Part shown: piece after piece, positions 25,342-33,735 of the stretch | Layout of the letters: every line of letters starts with the position of its first letter | Numbering within the stretch: position 1 is the stretch's first letter | DNA from: Defluviitaleaceae bacterium | GTDB lineage: Bacteria; Bacillota; Clostridia; Lachnospirales; WRAX01 | Direction: 5' to 3' | DNA: 40,232 bases | Assembly: GCA_009784575.1 (NCBI GenBank) | Contig: WRBK01000018.1 | Coordinates: 1 to 40,232 of the forward strand | Notes under the pieces: model-generated | What the model saw: only the letters and a program-made list of their open reading frames with translations | Databases searched by the model: none | What the model was told of the DNA's origin: nothing | Position numbers and translations under genes: made by a program

Positions 25342-25986
25342 TTATTCGGGTTCTACGCTTTGGTAGCTCACAAGCACAAATTCGCCGTCTATATATGTAT
25401 AGGTAGCCCAAGACTGGTACATAACGCTTTGGAAGTGGAAGATGGTCACATAACCATTTTCAACAGAAACAACCTGACCAAAACTAGCTATATATTCCAA
25501 GGAATAGTTGCGCTCAAAAGAACCCTGCCATGACGGCGCATCTGGATTCCATAGCCAGAAATAATGTGAATCATACGCCATGCCGCCTGTTTGTGGTGGA
25601 AAGTGTCTTAAAGCCATATCCATATAACCATCCCCGTTAAAGTCGGCGAAATGGAGGTTTAAGGGATTTTCGGGGTCTATGTCTATCCATCTGCCATAGT
25701 CATGACCAGCCCTTAGACCTCTTATTGTCTGCCATGTTGAGCTAACGCCAAAATTGGCTTGACGTTGACCTGTGATTAGGATTGCTATTTCATATTCATA
25801 TCCCATTTCTCTATGCTCAGAATCCTCAGGTAGCCGCCACATCTCCAGTCTCACTTCATGGGTGGGAAACGGCATGTTGGGGTTTATTTCTACAGTTTTT
25901 GTGACGACATGGTCTGGTAGGCTATTTGGTGGGTCTGTTTCTAGTGCAATTTCGCCTGTTATGTGGTTTGTACGAGTTGTTAGCAT
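25342..25986 (-). CDS. FG-GAP/EF-hand-like protein, probably 5'-truncated
   Basis: About 214 residues with a single calcium-loop motif of the FG-GAP/dockerin kind (DFNGDGYMDMAL, about 128-139) inside a beta-rich sequence similar in style to XAC2610-like secreted proteins. Such proteins normally carry an export signal, but none is found here: the frame opens around ATG 25986 (or TTG 26025) without a ribosome binding site or hydrophobic leader. Just upstream the sequence turns into inverted repeats and accessory DNA, so the 5' end has probably been lost at an insertion boundary. Confidence 0.5.
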   Translation of the reverse strand: MLTTRTNHITGEIALETDPPNSLPDHVVTKTVEINPNMPFPTHEVRLEMWRLPEDSEHREMGYEYEIAILITGQRQANFGVSSTWQTIRGLRAGHDYGRWIDIDPENPLNLHFADFNGDGYMDMALRHFPPQTGGMAYDSHYFWLWNPDAPSWQGSFERNYSLEYIASFGQVVSVENGYVTIFHFQSVMYQSWATYTYIDGEFVLVSYQSVEPE

Positions 25987-26050
25987 GTGTTTACGTTCAA
26001 TCTTACCAATTAAAATACATAGCAATTATCTATCATTTTATATTACTTAC

Positions 26051-26183
26051 AAAATATAACCAAGTATCTTGCTGGTAATGCCAGTGCTTTATTCTGGTTA
26101 TATTTTTTTATTCTATAGCAACATAACCTGAAAACAGTAACAGTAAATTTTTGAATGAACAACGCTTCAAGTTCGTTCAAAAA
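26051..26183. repeat. Two successive AT-rich inverted repeats at island boundary
   Basis: AAAATATAACCA (26051-26062) pairs perfectly with 26095-26106, with a small CTGG/CCAG hairpin inside the loop and seven T at the right end. A second stem pairs 26148-26160 with 26171-26183 (12 of 13). They separate the core-type genes on the left from the accessory genes on the right, and may be terminators or remains of a mobile-element end. Confidence 0.6.
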
Positions 26184-26653
26184 TGCAGGTGTTGCTTGTT
26201 TGAAGTTATATGCTATATGCTATAAATGAGGTGTTGAAATGGAATGCAATTCGTTTAACGAGGAAGTTGAGCGATATTCTGATAATGTTGATTATGTTTT
26301 CTGTAGACGCAACTTTTTTATTTACTGGTATTATTGGCTTGCATGTGAACAATGGTGAAGACGGAAATATGAGTGACCCAATTTTTAAAGTAGTTTCACT
26401 AATCGGATTATAAATTATGACCGCCTGTACAATGGTCATGCTTTTAACGATAAATTTGATATAGATACGAGAGGTAAGTTATCTATGGGCAGACTGATAG
26501 AGTTAAATGGGTGTTTTCAAAGCCGAAATTATAAAAAAGTGCTAGATTGTGGAACAGCGATTGATAAAATTGCATATGAGGTGTCTGCACACAATATCAA
26601 GCTGCTGTGATAAGCAAAAGCATCAGTAAATCTTGTATCTAAGCTAAAAATTG
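26184..26653. other. Degraded stretch without a convincing gene
   Basis: About 470 bases holding only fragments. A frame at 26234-26413 would encode one membrane helix (ILIMLIMFSVDATFLFTGII). A frame opening near 26389 reads protein-like residues through 26610 (RLYNGHAFNDKFDIDTRG), within which ATG 26485 has a GAGAGG site and would give 41 residues. None matches a family I know. It looks like rearranged remnants. Confidence 0.4.
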
Positions 26654-26680
26654 AACTTTTTCTCAAGTTGAGAAAAAGTT
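26654..26680. repeat. Perfect 27-base palindrome at the ParB truncation point
   Basis: AACTTTTTCTCAA and TTGAGAAAAAGTT pair perfectly over 13 bp around a single G. It lies exactly where the ParB-like frame begins and is not a consensus parS site. It may mark a rearrangement. Confidence 0.7.
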
Positions 26681-27131
26681 GCGAACCCATGAAAAAGTGG
26701 CTGATGAGTATAGTCTTTCAAAAGAAACTGTAGCTAGGTATCTGCGTATCAGCAAGTTGATAGAGCCTCTAAGAGAGGTCTTGGATAAAGGCAAAATGCC
26801 TTTTATCCCTGCTGTCGCGATATCCTTTTTACGAGAAGATGAGCAAGTGTTTTTGGCTCGTTGCCTTGAAAATCATCCATATACTGTGGATATGAAAAAG
26901 ACTGACTTAATGAAAGAATATTCTAAAAAGGATAAGCTTAATGAAAATAACATAATGCTCATCCTAGCGGGTAAAGTTCTGCCAAAGACAAATAAGCAAC
27001 CATCTATAAAGTTTAGCAAATCTACTTACGAAAAGTATTTCACACCTGAACAAACGGCAAAAGAAGTGCAATTTATAGTGGAAGCGGCTTTGGAGATGTA
27101 TTGCGGTGGTGGCAAGGAGGTAGATATATAA
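26655..27131 (+). pseudogene. ParB-like partition protein, C-terminal fragment
   Basis: The frame encodes the DNA-binding HTH region (VADEYSLSKETVARYLRISK) and C-terminal portion (KMPFIPAVAISFLREDEQVF) of ParB proteins carried by Gram-positive integrative elements, about 150 residues. The N-terminal nuclease-like/CTPase domain that should precede it is absent: an in-frame stop lies at 26652-26654 and the upstream DNA shows no ParB similarity. The first possible start, TTG 26679, has no ribosome binding site. A partition gene remnant indicates former plasmid or integrative-element DNA. Confidence 0.72.
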
Positions 27132-27246
27132 GAACAACTTTAAAATCAGCAGACCAAGTTCTTAACATTAATGAAAAGAGGTTGCTCGGTCAACTTTTTC
27201 TTCTGTGTTTAAAACACGTACTAAATGTGATATCATGGAGGTGACG

Positions 27247-28063
27247 ATGAATTTTATCAAACTAGACAATATCGTCTTAATAGACCTCTTTGCGGACATA
27301 ACGCATCTGGGTAGGAATATAGAGTTTGAGATTTATTGTGTTGGAGAAATGAGATTTATGGGCAGAAATGATAGGTGTTTTTGTGGTAGCGGCAAAAAGG
27401 TTAAGCATTGCCATTCAGATATAAACGAAAAAAGCCTTGTTGCTAAGATGCTTGAGCTTTACAGTGTTATCGACAAAAGAAATGCCAATGCACAAAGTAT
27501 CTGCAAGATTGGATGCAGTCAATGTTGCAGGGATGATTTTGAAGTATTCTTTTCCGAGTATATAATGATACTCCATTATTTGTGTGCAAACCATAATATA
27601 AGAGGAAGGATTGCTGAAAAATGGCTCGGCACTGTTTCCGCAAGTGACGTAACAAATGGTGCTTGCGTGTTTTTAGACCAAAAGAGCAGTGTTTGCAAAA
27701 TTATATGTTGTTAGACCTTTGTTGTGTCGTAATTATGGCTCAACTGTTCAAAGTATCACATATCTCTGTGAGCCAATGTCAGAAATTGTTGCTGATAACC
27801 ACAATAACAATGACAGCTATGCTATCCTAGGACTTATAGACGAAGAAGAATATGGGGCAATAGATGTAGAAACATTCAGAATACTTTCGCCTCGCAATAT
27901 AGTTGGCACGAATAAAAAGGCAACCAGCGTACCTAAACCTTTGACCTTATGGCTCAAAAACATTAACGAAGATGGCTATATAGCAAACGATAAAGTGAAA
28001 CGTTTGCTTGAAAAAGCGGTCGGAGCTAGTGTGGATGAATTTATTAAGGAGTTGCAAACTTAG
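27247..28063 (+). pseudogene. SEC-C motif plus YkgJ-type cysteine-cluster protein, frameshifted
   Basis: The first part carries a zinc-binding SEC-C motif (GRNDRCFCGSGKKVKHCH) and then the cluster CKIGCSQCC typical of YkgJ/UPF0153 proteins. That frame ends at 27714. The missing continuation (YVVRPLLCRNYGS, matching the family's later cysteine block) is in another frame and runs to 28063. One extra A near 27701-27705 (CAAAATTATATG) explains the break. The start could be ATG 27247 after GGAGG, or an internal ATG near the SEC-C motif. Metal-binding accessory protein of unknown role. Confidence 0.7.
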
Positions 28064-28087
28064 ACACTATAAGAACCAAAAAGTAAG

Positions 28088-28121
28088 ATAGCTCGCCGCC
28101 AAAATGTGGTGGCTATTTTAT
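28088..28121 (+). terminator. Possible terminator
   Basis: ATAGC and CGCCA can pair with TGGTG and GCTAT (left arm from 28088, right arm ending 28116), with a four-base bulge, followed by TTTATT. It lies 25 bases past the stop of the preceding gene. Weak. Confidence 0.35.
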
Positions 28122-28156
28122 TACAATAAAAATCTTTAAATCATGGAGGAACTTTT

Positions 28157-28813
28157 ATGAAACATAACTTTGGCAAACCATTTATTAATATCAGGAGATA
28201 TCTAGCTTTATCAGCTCTATCTTTAATTCTGATGGGTGCATTTTTTGCTTTTCCTAGCACCGAAGTTCAAGCTAACGCTAATCCCCCTGCGCCTCATGCC
28301 ACCAATGGCTGGAATAGCGGCGAAGGCAGGTTCGGGCCAATCAACCAAAACGATTTCCACACATCAAGCTGGGATAGATTTGGTCCAATGAATTACCGGT
28401 TTTCAACTGGACCAGACTGGAATCAGACTTTCGGCAGACATACTTTTGCTCCTAATTTTACGCCAGATAGCACATTCCAAAATGTTAGGCGTGACAGACA
28501 TGCATCTGATATGCCATTGCCATACGGTATTTTCAGCTCCATAGTGGCAACGCCCATGGTCAACCCTATATTCCGACAATCAGTCTTCCAAAGCAACCAA
28601 CAACAGCCTTTTATTACCCAAACCCCTCAAATATCCTCATTCACTAACCAGCCTGTATCAGCCCATGTAGCGAGTCAAAACTTCACAGGTCAAGGTTCTG
28701 CATGGGGTCAAGGTTCAGGAAGTTGGGGAATCGGCAGTGGCGTATCCTCCCCTCACTTAACATCGCTAGGTCAAACAGGCGGAATGTTGCCCCACACATC
28801 TATTCTTGACTAA
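28157..28813 (+). CDS. Secreted low-complexity protein, unknown
   Basis: 218 residues. A signal peptide (YLALSALSLILMGAFFAFPS, cleavage probably after VQANA) is followed by a Gly/Phe/Gln/Ser/Asn-rich sequence with recurring RFGP, FGRH and SAWGQGSGSW units. No globular domain, no LPxTG sorting signal and no membrane anchor. Good ribosome binding site (GGAGG). Probably an extracellular protein of the element; function unknown. Confidence 0.65.
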   Translation: MKHNFGKPFINIRRYLALSALSLILMGAFFAFPSTEVQANANPPAPHATNGWNSGEGRFGPINQNDFHTSSWDRFGPMNYRFSTGPDWNQTFGRHTFAPNFTPDSTFQNVRRDRHASDMPLPYGIFSSIVATPMVNPIFRQSVFQSNQQQPFITQTPQISSFTNQPVSAHVASQNFTGQGSAWGQGSGSWGIGSGVSSPHLTSLGQTGGMLPHTSILD

Positions 28814-28830
28814 GTATAGAGGGTTAAAGA

Positions 28831-29244
28831 ATCCAACGCAATCAACACAAAAGAGGGGAAATCTATTACTGCAATTTAAATAAACACAAAGGCAACCTAC
28901 AAATAGGTATACGCCCTGTGGTTATACTGCAAAATGATATTGGTAATCAACACTCGCCCATGACAATTGTTTCGCCTCTAACTTCTGCCCAAAAGGAAAT
29001 ATATTTACCCACTCATGTTTTTATTAAAGTGGATAATGTTTTTGATTTGCAAGCTCGGATGTGTGATTCTGTACTGCTTCTTGAGCAGATTTTCACCGTC
29101 AATGTTTATGAGTTGGGCAAATATGTTGGGTGGATTGATTTGGAAGATGAAAGAATTAAGAGGGCTTTGACTACCAGTCTCGGGCTTGCCAATGGTAGCA
29201 AAAGCATGGATAATGAGCCTCGCTTAAACCAACCAAAAGGCTGA
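28831..29244 (+). CDS. MazF/PemK-type endoribonuclease toxin, non-standard start
   Basis: MazF ribonucleases cut single-stranded mRNA. The N-terminal family block is present (KRGEIYYCNLNK, then IGIRPVVILQNDIGN), followed by SPMTIVSPLTS and the usual C-terminus (LLEQIFTVNVYELGKYVGWI). The frame is open from 28828, but the codon in the right place after AGAGGG (28818-28823) is ATC at 28831, not ATG; the next standard start is GTG 28918, which would delete the first strands. So the start may be mutated, or ATC may be used at low level. No antitoxin gene lies upstream. Confidence 0.72.
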   Translation: MQRNQHKRGEIYYCNLNKHKGNLQIGIRPVVILQNDIGNQHSPMTIVSPLTSAQKEIYLPTHVFIKVDNVFDLQARMCDSVLLLEQIFTVNVYELGKYVGWIDLEDERIKRALTTSLGLANGSKSMDNEPRLNQPKG

Positions 29245-29361
29245 TAATCTATGTGGTAGTGCAACCTATGCGGCTGTGAAAAAATGGTGGCATGACAAGG
29301 CGTGATAAAATTGATTATTCAAATAGTGGCGAAGGGTACTTTTGCAAATCTGCATTCATCA

Positions 29362-29390
29362 TTGTATAATTATACGCCTTGTGATATAAT
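29362..29390 (+). promoter_or_regulatory. Promoter for the DUF2281-like/MazF pair
   Basis: TTGTAT (29362-29367), 17-base spacer, TATAAT (29385-29390). The antitoxin start is 33 bases downstream. Confidence 0.72.
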
Positions 29391-29422
29391 ATTGACATAG
29401 AATGCGTTTTGGAGGTTTTCAT

Positions 29423-29689
29423 ATGACCATGCGAGAACATATTTTAACCCAAATTGAAACCCTGCCGACCCAAGCCTTGGAGGAGGTTGTGGAATTTATT
29501 GCTTTCCAAAAACATAAACTGGGCCCGCTTGATAATGAGACTTCCTCGCCTACACTTGACGAACAGATTGTATCTGCAATTATGGCTAAAAACCCAGAGA
29601 TAACAGACCTAGATACAGATAAAAATGGTAACGCAATTATCGACAAAAAAACAAGTCCGAATCTCTATGATTGGGCGGTGAATGGTTAA
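29423..29689 (+). CDS. Antitoxin, DUF2281-like
   Basis: 88 residues. The N-terminus (QIETLPTQALEEVVEFIAFQ) matches the LP-x-x-x-EV-x-x-F pattern of DUF2281-type antitoxins; the rest is acidic and probably flexible, as expected for a toxin-wrapping segment. Start ATG 29423 follows GGAGG; the ATG at 29402 is upstream of that site. The stop overlaps the toxin start by one base (TAATG), the usual coupling of toxin-antitoxin pairs. Confidence 0.7.
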   Translation: MTMREHILTQIETLPTQALEEVVEFIAFQKHKLGPLDNETSSPTLDEQIVSAIMAKNPEITDLDTDKNGNAIIDKKTSPNLYDWAVNG

Positions 29690-30007
29690 TGCATCCATTT
29701 GAAATCTACATTGCCTTTTTGTCTTGGGGAGACGGAGGCAAAGACCGTCCTGTTTTAATTTTAAGATGTGGTAATGATGGAATCCTTGTGTATCCCATCA
29801 CAACACAATATGAAAGCAAAAGTGAAACCATTAAATATAAATTGTTTGAAATAAAGGACTGGGAGCTATCAGGACTTCACAAGGTGTCATATATTGACAC
29901 TGGAGAACTTGCTAGGGTCTCTGTGTACGCAATAAACACACATAGCCCAAATAGGCAAACTTACTATCAGGGACAAAGAAAGGCTGCTTGAGTTTTTGAA
30001 AAGATAA
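29689..30007 (+). pseudogene. MazF/PemK-family toxin with frameshifted C-terminus
   Basis: The N-terminal part fits PemK/MazF (EIYIAFLSWGDGGKDRPVLI, then ILVYPITTQY and GLHKVSYIDTG). In the running frame it ends at 29991 with an atypical tail. The expected family end (IGKLTIRDKERLLEFLKR) is in the next frame and ends at 30007. One extra C in the CCC at 29946-29948 accounts for it. The core fold is complete, so partial activity is conceivable. Translationally coupled to the antitoxin. Confidence 0.68.
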
Positions 30008-30047
30008 AGTCTTTATTAGAATAGCCACAAGCAAAGGAGTTGTTGAT

Positions 30048-30587
30048 ATGAAAGAGGCATTTCTGACAGCAGAAGAAATCTATGAGGTTGATAACCTAAC
30101 TGATGCAACCCTTCCTGATTATCTTTCTACCCTGCCTCAAGAAAAGAAAGGCTTGGTATCTCATATTTTTACTAAAAATAGGTCTTTGCGAATGATGGAA
30201 ATATTGAAGGACAGAGCCGAAGGGCGGGCTACTAAATACAAAGAACAGCTAGTGGAAATCGGGGCAAGTGTAAGTGGCGATAATGTGTATTCAATTGAGG
30301 AAATTAAGCAAAAGCTTACACCGATTTTCGATGATAAGGGCGTTAAAAAGGCTATCTTATTTGGCTCTTATGCTAAAGGCGAAGCTTCGGAAGATAGCGA
30401 CATAGATTTAGCCATCGAAGTGGAGGAGTGGGTAGGCGGACTTGAATTTTACAGCATCGGGGGTCACATTATGGAAACTTTGGGGAAGAAGATTGACTTT
30501 TTCGATATTGAGGACATAATAGAAGGCGGTCGAGCGGACATAGAAATAAAATCTACAGGTAAGGTGATATATGAAAAAATCAGATGA
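30048..30587 (+). CDS. mntA: MntA-type nucleotidyltransferase antitoxin with N-terminal extension
   Basis: The C-terminal 100 residues form a minimal nucleotidyltransferase with the active-site motif GS-x10-D-x-D intact (Gly106-Ser107, Asp118, Asp120). In characterised MNT-HEPN pairs this protein blocks HepT by adding AMP to its tyrosine. The first 80 residues are an additional helical domain (AEEIYEVDNLTDATLPDYLS; KNRSLRMMEIL) not part of the minimal family. AAAGGAG precedes the ATG. Overlaps hepT by 17 bases. Confidence 0.85.
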   Translation: MKEAFLTAEEIYEVDNLTDATLPDYLSTLPQEKKGLVSHIFTKNRSLRMMEILKDRAEGRATKYKEQLVEIGASVSGDNVYSIEEIKQKLTPIFDDKGVKKAILFGSYAKGEASEDSDIDLAIEVEEWVGGLEFYSIGGHIMETLGKKIDFFDIEDIIEGGRADIEIKSTGKVIYEKIR

Positions 30588-30939
30588 AAATATTTTGAAA
30601 AAGATTAAAACATACTGTGATGAAATATGCATTATTGTTAATGGCATCACTTTTAATGATTTTGTAAAAAGCGAGAATTTCAGAGACCGAAATTCAGCCT
30701 CTTTTGCTTTACTTCAAATTGGTGAACTATGCAAAGTTCTTGGTGATGAAGTTAAAGCCAGTTATGCAGACACAAAATGGAAAGATTGGGTTTTCATAAG
30801 AAATTTTATCGCTCACAATTATGATGATTTCAGCATAAAGAGGGTTTGGAAGGTTTGTGAAAAGGATATCCCTAGTATTTTAGCTGATGTCGATAGAATA
30901 ATTAATGAACTGGATGTTGATGATAAAACACCAACCTGA
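30571..30939 (+). CDS. hepT: HepT-like HEPN ribonuclease toxin
   Basis: 122 residues of the DUF86/HepT family. The catalytic R-x4-H-x-Y motif is intact (Arg77, His82, Tyr84 in RNFIAHNYDD); Tyr84 is the residue AMPylated by MntA in studied systems. Acts as an RNA-cleaving toxin when not modified. Its start lies inside mntA (17-base overlap), so the two are made together. The pair looks functional, unlike several neighbours. A terminator follows at once. Confidence 0.87.
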   Translation: MKKSDENILKKIKTYCDEICIIVNGITFNDFVKSENFRDRNSASFALLQIGELCKVLGDEVKASYADTKWKDWVFIRNFIAHNYDDFSIKRVWKVCEKDIPSILADVDRIINELDVDDKTPT

Positions 30940-30971
30940 AACCATCAAGGCGCAGACCATGATGGTTTTTT
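30939..30971 (+). terminator. Rho-independent terminator after hepT
   Basis: AAACCATCA (30939-30947) pairs with TGATGGTTT (30960-30968) around a 12-base loop, ending in a T-run. Begins within the hepT stop codon. Confidence 0.68.
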
Positions 30972-31026
30972 AGTGCCTGAAAACAGCGATATGCCAATGG
31001 GCATCGAAACACATATTGGGGAGGGG

Positions 31027-32136
31027 ATGCTTATAAGCAAGCCTGTGATTATAACATTTTCTGGCAAAGCTAGACATGGAAAAGACACAGCTCTTGAAAT
31101 TGCAAAGCAACACCTTGAAGGACAGGGCAAAAAAGTAGCTTGCGCAGGATATGCGGACTATCTCAAAGAAATAGCTACAAGCAACTATGGCTGGGATGGC
31201 GAAAAAGGCGAAAAAGGCAGAACGCTATTGCAGTCTGTAGGTAGCGATTACAGAGCTAAAGATTATGATTTTTGGGTAAATCACCTCATAAATCAAGCGG
31301 AATCGAGCTATAGCGGCTATGACTATATCTTGATAAGAGATGCAAGATATTTGAATGAAATATTTAGATGGGAGGAAGAGGGGTATTACAGTTACAACAT
31401 TCATGTTGAAAGACCTAATTTCCATAATGGCTTAACGTCAGAGCAACAAAGTCATACAAGTGAAATTTCTTTAGATGACTATACCTTTGATATTTATGTC
31501 AAAGCAGAGGATTTGGAAAGTCTTGATTTAGTCACTAAGCAAGGCGTAAGCGATATAGCAATTATGCATGAGTTTGAGCAAGAAAGAGATAGATATCTTG
31601 CTCACATCAAGGGCAATAGCATAAAGTTAGAAGAAAATATAATGCTGCCCTGCAAAGATATACCAGGTTACGTTTTGGTGTATGATGGTGCTGAATGCAA
31701 TTCTATAAACCCACACAAAAATCTGTCTAAAGGATTTGACATCCATTATCTTGTTAATAAAGATAGGGTTGATACCCAAAACTGGCTTTATGACAACAAA
31801 AATAATGATACAATCATTGTGCCACAAGACATGGCGGCTCGCTTTATTTCTGGTTATAATCAGTTTCTGACCATGGTAGATGCAAGCAGTCCTAGGCATT
31901 GGAAGGACGGCTCTTTGCAACAATTGCTGATGGCAAAGAGCATGACTTACAGAGAGTTTTGCATTAATGTTTTTAGAGGCACAGACCTAGAACCCACCGT
32001 GACAAGGAATGTATGGAAAGCTCATGATGACAACCTAGCCGCCTTACAAAAACATGTAGGCGCAGTGTTAGAAAAATCAACTGATAATACTATGGGTAGT
32101 TTAGGCGCAGACGAAAGTCAGATTATACGCAAGTAA
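31027..32136 (+). CDS. P-loop (deoxy)nucleotide monophosphate kinase-like protein with unknown C-terminal domain
   Basis: 369 residues. The N-terminal 190 begin with a kinase P-loop (TFSGKARHGKDTALEIA; Gly13 to Thr21) and carry YILIRDARYLNEI and an IHVERP segment like phage dNMP kinases. The C-terminal 170 (from about LPCKDIPGYVLVYDGAEC) match nothing I know. Start uncertain: ATG 31027 puts the P-loop strand at the N-terminus and has GGGGAGG close by; GTG 30973 is an alternative but overlaps the terminator. Such kinases alter nucleotide pools in phages; here it lies among toxin and element genes. Function is inference. Confidence 0.62.
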   Translation: MLISKPVIITFSGKARHGKDTALEIAKQHLEGQGKKVACAGYADYLKEIATSNYGWDGEKGEKGRTLLQSVGSDYRAKDYDFWVNHLINQAESSYSGYDYILIRDARYLNEIFRWEEEGYYSYNIHVERPNFHNGLTSEQQSHTSEISLDDYTFDIYVKAEDLESLDLVTKQGVSDIAIMHEFEQERDRYLAHIKGNSIKLEENIMLPCKDIPGYVLVYDGAECNSINPHKNLSKGFDIHYLVNKDRVDTQNWLYDNKNNDTIIVPQDMAARFISGYNQFLTMVDASSPRHWKDGSLQQLLMAKSMTYREFCINVFRGTDLEPTVTRNVWKAHDDNLAALQKHVGAVLEKSTDNTMGSLGADESQIIRK

Positions 32137-32183
32137 AGCACCATAAGTAACAAATAAATTTTAAGCGAGGAGCTGATAACTTA

Positions 32184-33401
32184 ATGAAAAACTAGAAAAT
32201 CATCCGCAATGTAGCCATTGGAATAATGGCATTTGTTGCAATATTCATCTTAGTTCTAATATTTGCAAGACCGCAAGAAGCAGAGGCGGCAGTGCTACAG
32301 CAAACGCAAGGGGCAGTTTTAACTGCCTCTTTTGCTTTTACGGAAGATGACGACGAAGAGGAGGAGGAACACCTTCAACCTCAATACCAAGATGAAGGAA
32401 CTGTTGTCATTACTACAATTCGTGATGAGTTGCATCTTATGGGTATTGAACCTATTGATGAAGTACATTTGGAGTTTCCAGATAGATTTACAGTGGTTAG
32501 AACATTTCGCCTCCCGTTTGATGAGCCAAACGTAATTCCTACAGATAGCTTTGAGTTTGATAATAGACAATTTGAGATTCACTCCATACAGCGCATAGAC
32601 ACAGACCAAACTCATAGCTTACAGCATTCGGAGGAAATATCAATCGAAACAAGAACATCCGATATTATAGAGATTATGAATACCCTATATGCGGCTTTGC
32701 TCTTTGATGACGGCACATATATTGGCGAACTTCATCTGCAACATGATTCCGTTAGAACGATACCCTTGGAATCTGTATCAGAGCGGCGCACTATGACCGA
32801 CACTCAGATATTCAACAACATAGCCTTTGGTGATATATCGGTTATACCAAGGGCAATGACACGAAACGGTGTAACTCTTAGCTTGATTGATGTGGAGTGG
32901 ATTCCTATTACTCAAGGTGTAGGTCATAGCCCAATTTCTATTTCATATAATGCGATTGCTCATTACGAGGGGCATTATGCCAGAAATATTGTGCCAGGCT
33001 TTATTACAACTGCTACATATGCAGGGGCTATCACCTTCTTTGATTTAACACCAGAAATTATATACGAGGTGACCTTCGTTAGCATGATAGATGTAGAGGA
33101 GCAAAATGGTAATGATAGTTATATTGAAGACCGTGAGGATGAAATAGGGATGGCGGATGATGTAGTCGCTGATAATGAAGAAGTTGCTGACAGCAGAATG
33201 GGCGGCGGTGTCTTAGGTATCGTTTTAATTGCGTTGATTGTATTTGCTGCATTCAAACTCGGATTTGTTAGCATGGACAAACTACGCTCATTTATCGGTA
33301 GGGGCAACAATGATTATGATTACGATTTACTAGATGATGAAGAAAATCACGAGCAACAGGAAACCGAAGACAATGCAAGTATCGAAGCGCATCAAGAGTA
33401 A
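32184..33401 (+). pseudogene. Element surface protein with signal peptide and C-terminal anchor; amber codon at position 4
   Basis: GAGGAG at 32166 precedes ATG 32184, and the frame reads Met-Lys-Asn-TAG, then continues open to 33401. After the stop, IIRNVAIGIMAFVAIFILVL forms a signal peptide core. The mature part is acidic and beta-rich (about 40-310). A C-terminal helix (VLGIVLIALIVFAAFKLGFV) and an acidic cytoplasmic tail follow. Re-initiation at ATG 32226 would retain most of the hydrophobic core but lose the basic n-region. Either a recent nonsense mutation or an error. No family recognised; such anchored proteins occur in Gram-positive integrative elements. Confidence 0.6.
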
Positions 33402-33411
33402 GGAGGATAAA

Positions 33412-33735
33412 ATGAACACAAAAATGAAATTTACGGATTTTGATATTCAGCCCACACTAAAAGAGATAGAAAAGGTGCTTTTTGGTGAAGGGCTTGACTT
33501 TCGGGATATTGCTTCTTATCAAATAATTGCTAAGGAAGATAATATTATGATAATCTTTTTCAACATGTCTCAAGAAGACGAAATACCAATTGAGGCGGGA
33601 GCGATAATTGAAATAATCAGTCAGGGTAATGTGAAAATATCTCCTGCATATCTTCACGGAGGTGAAATTAAAAAATCCAATAGCTTTGCAGAAGCTTTTA
33701 AACTTAATGATTCTGATATTTCGGAGGTGTTGTAG
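33412..33735 (+). CDS. Small unknown protein of element operon
   Basis: 107 residues, soluble, acidic, mixed alpha/beta (DFDIQPTLKEIEKVLFGE; EAGAIIEIISQGNVKISP). Start ATG 33412 follows AGGAGG. Lies 10 bases after the surface protein gene and directly abuts the ArdC-like gene, so it is in the same operon. No family recognised. Confidence 0.6.
   Translation: MNTKMKFTDFDIQPTLKEIEKVLFGEGLDFRDIASYQIIAKEDNIMIIFFNMSQEDEIPIEAGAIIEIISQGNVKISPAYLHGGEIKKSNSFAEAFKLNDSDISEVL

Noticed and set aside
26206-26439. 77-codon minus-strand frame opposite small plus-strand frames
   Set aside because: No ribosome binding site and no recognisable feature; region looks degraded on both strands.
26654-26680. parS centromere site next to parB
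   Set aside because: The palindrome is AT-rich and does not resemble the TGTTNCACGTGAAACA consensus; the ParB gene is also truncated.
32184-32195. Genome-wide recoding of TAG as sense
   Set aside because: Other genes in the window, such as the first gene at 308, end with TAG in the expected place, so TAG is a normal stop.
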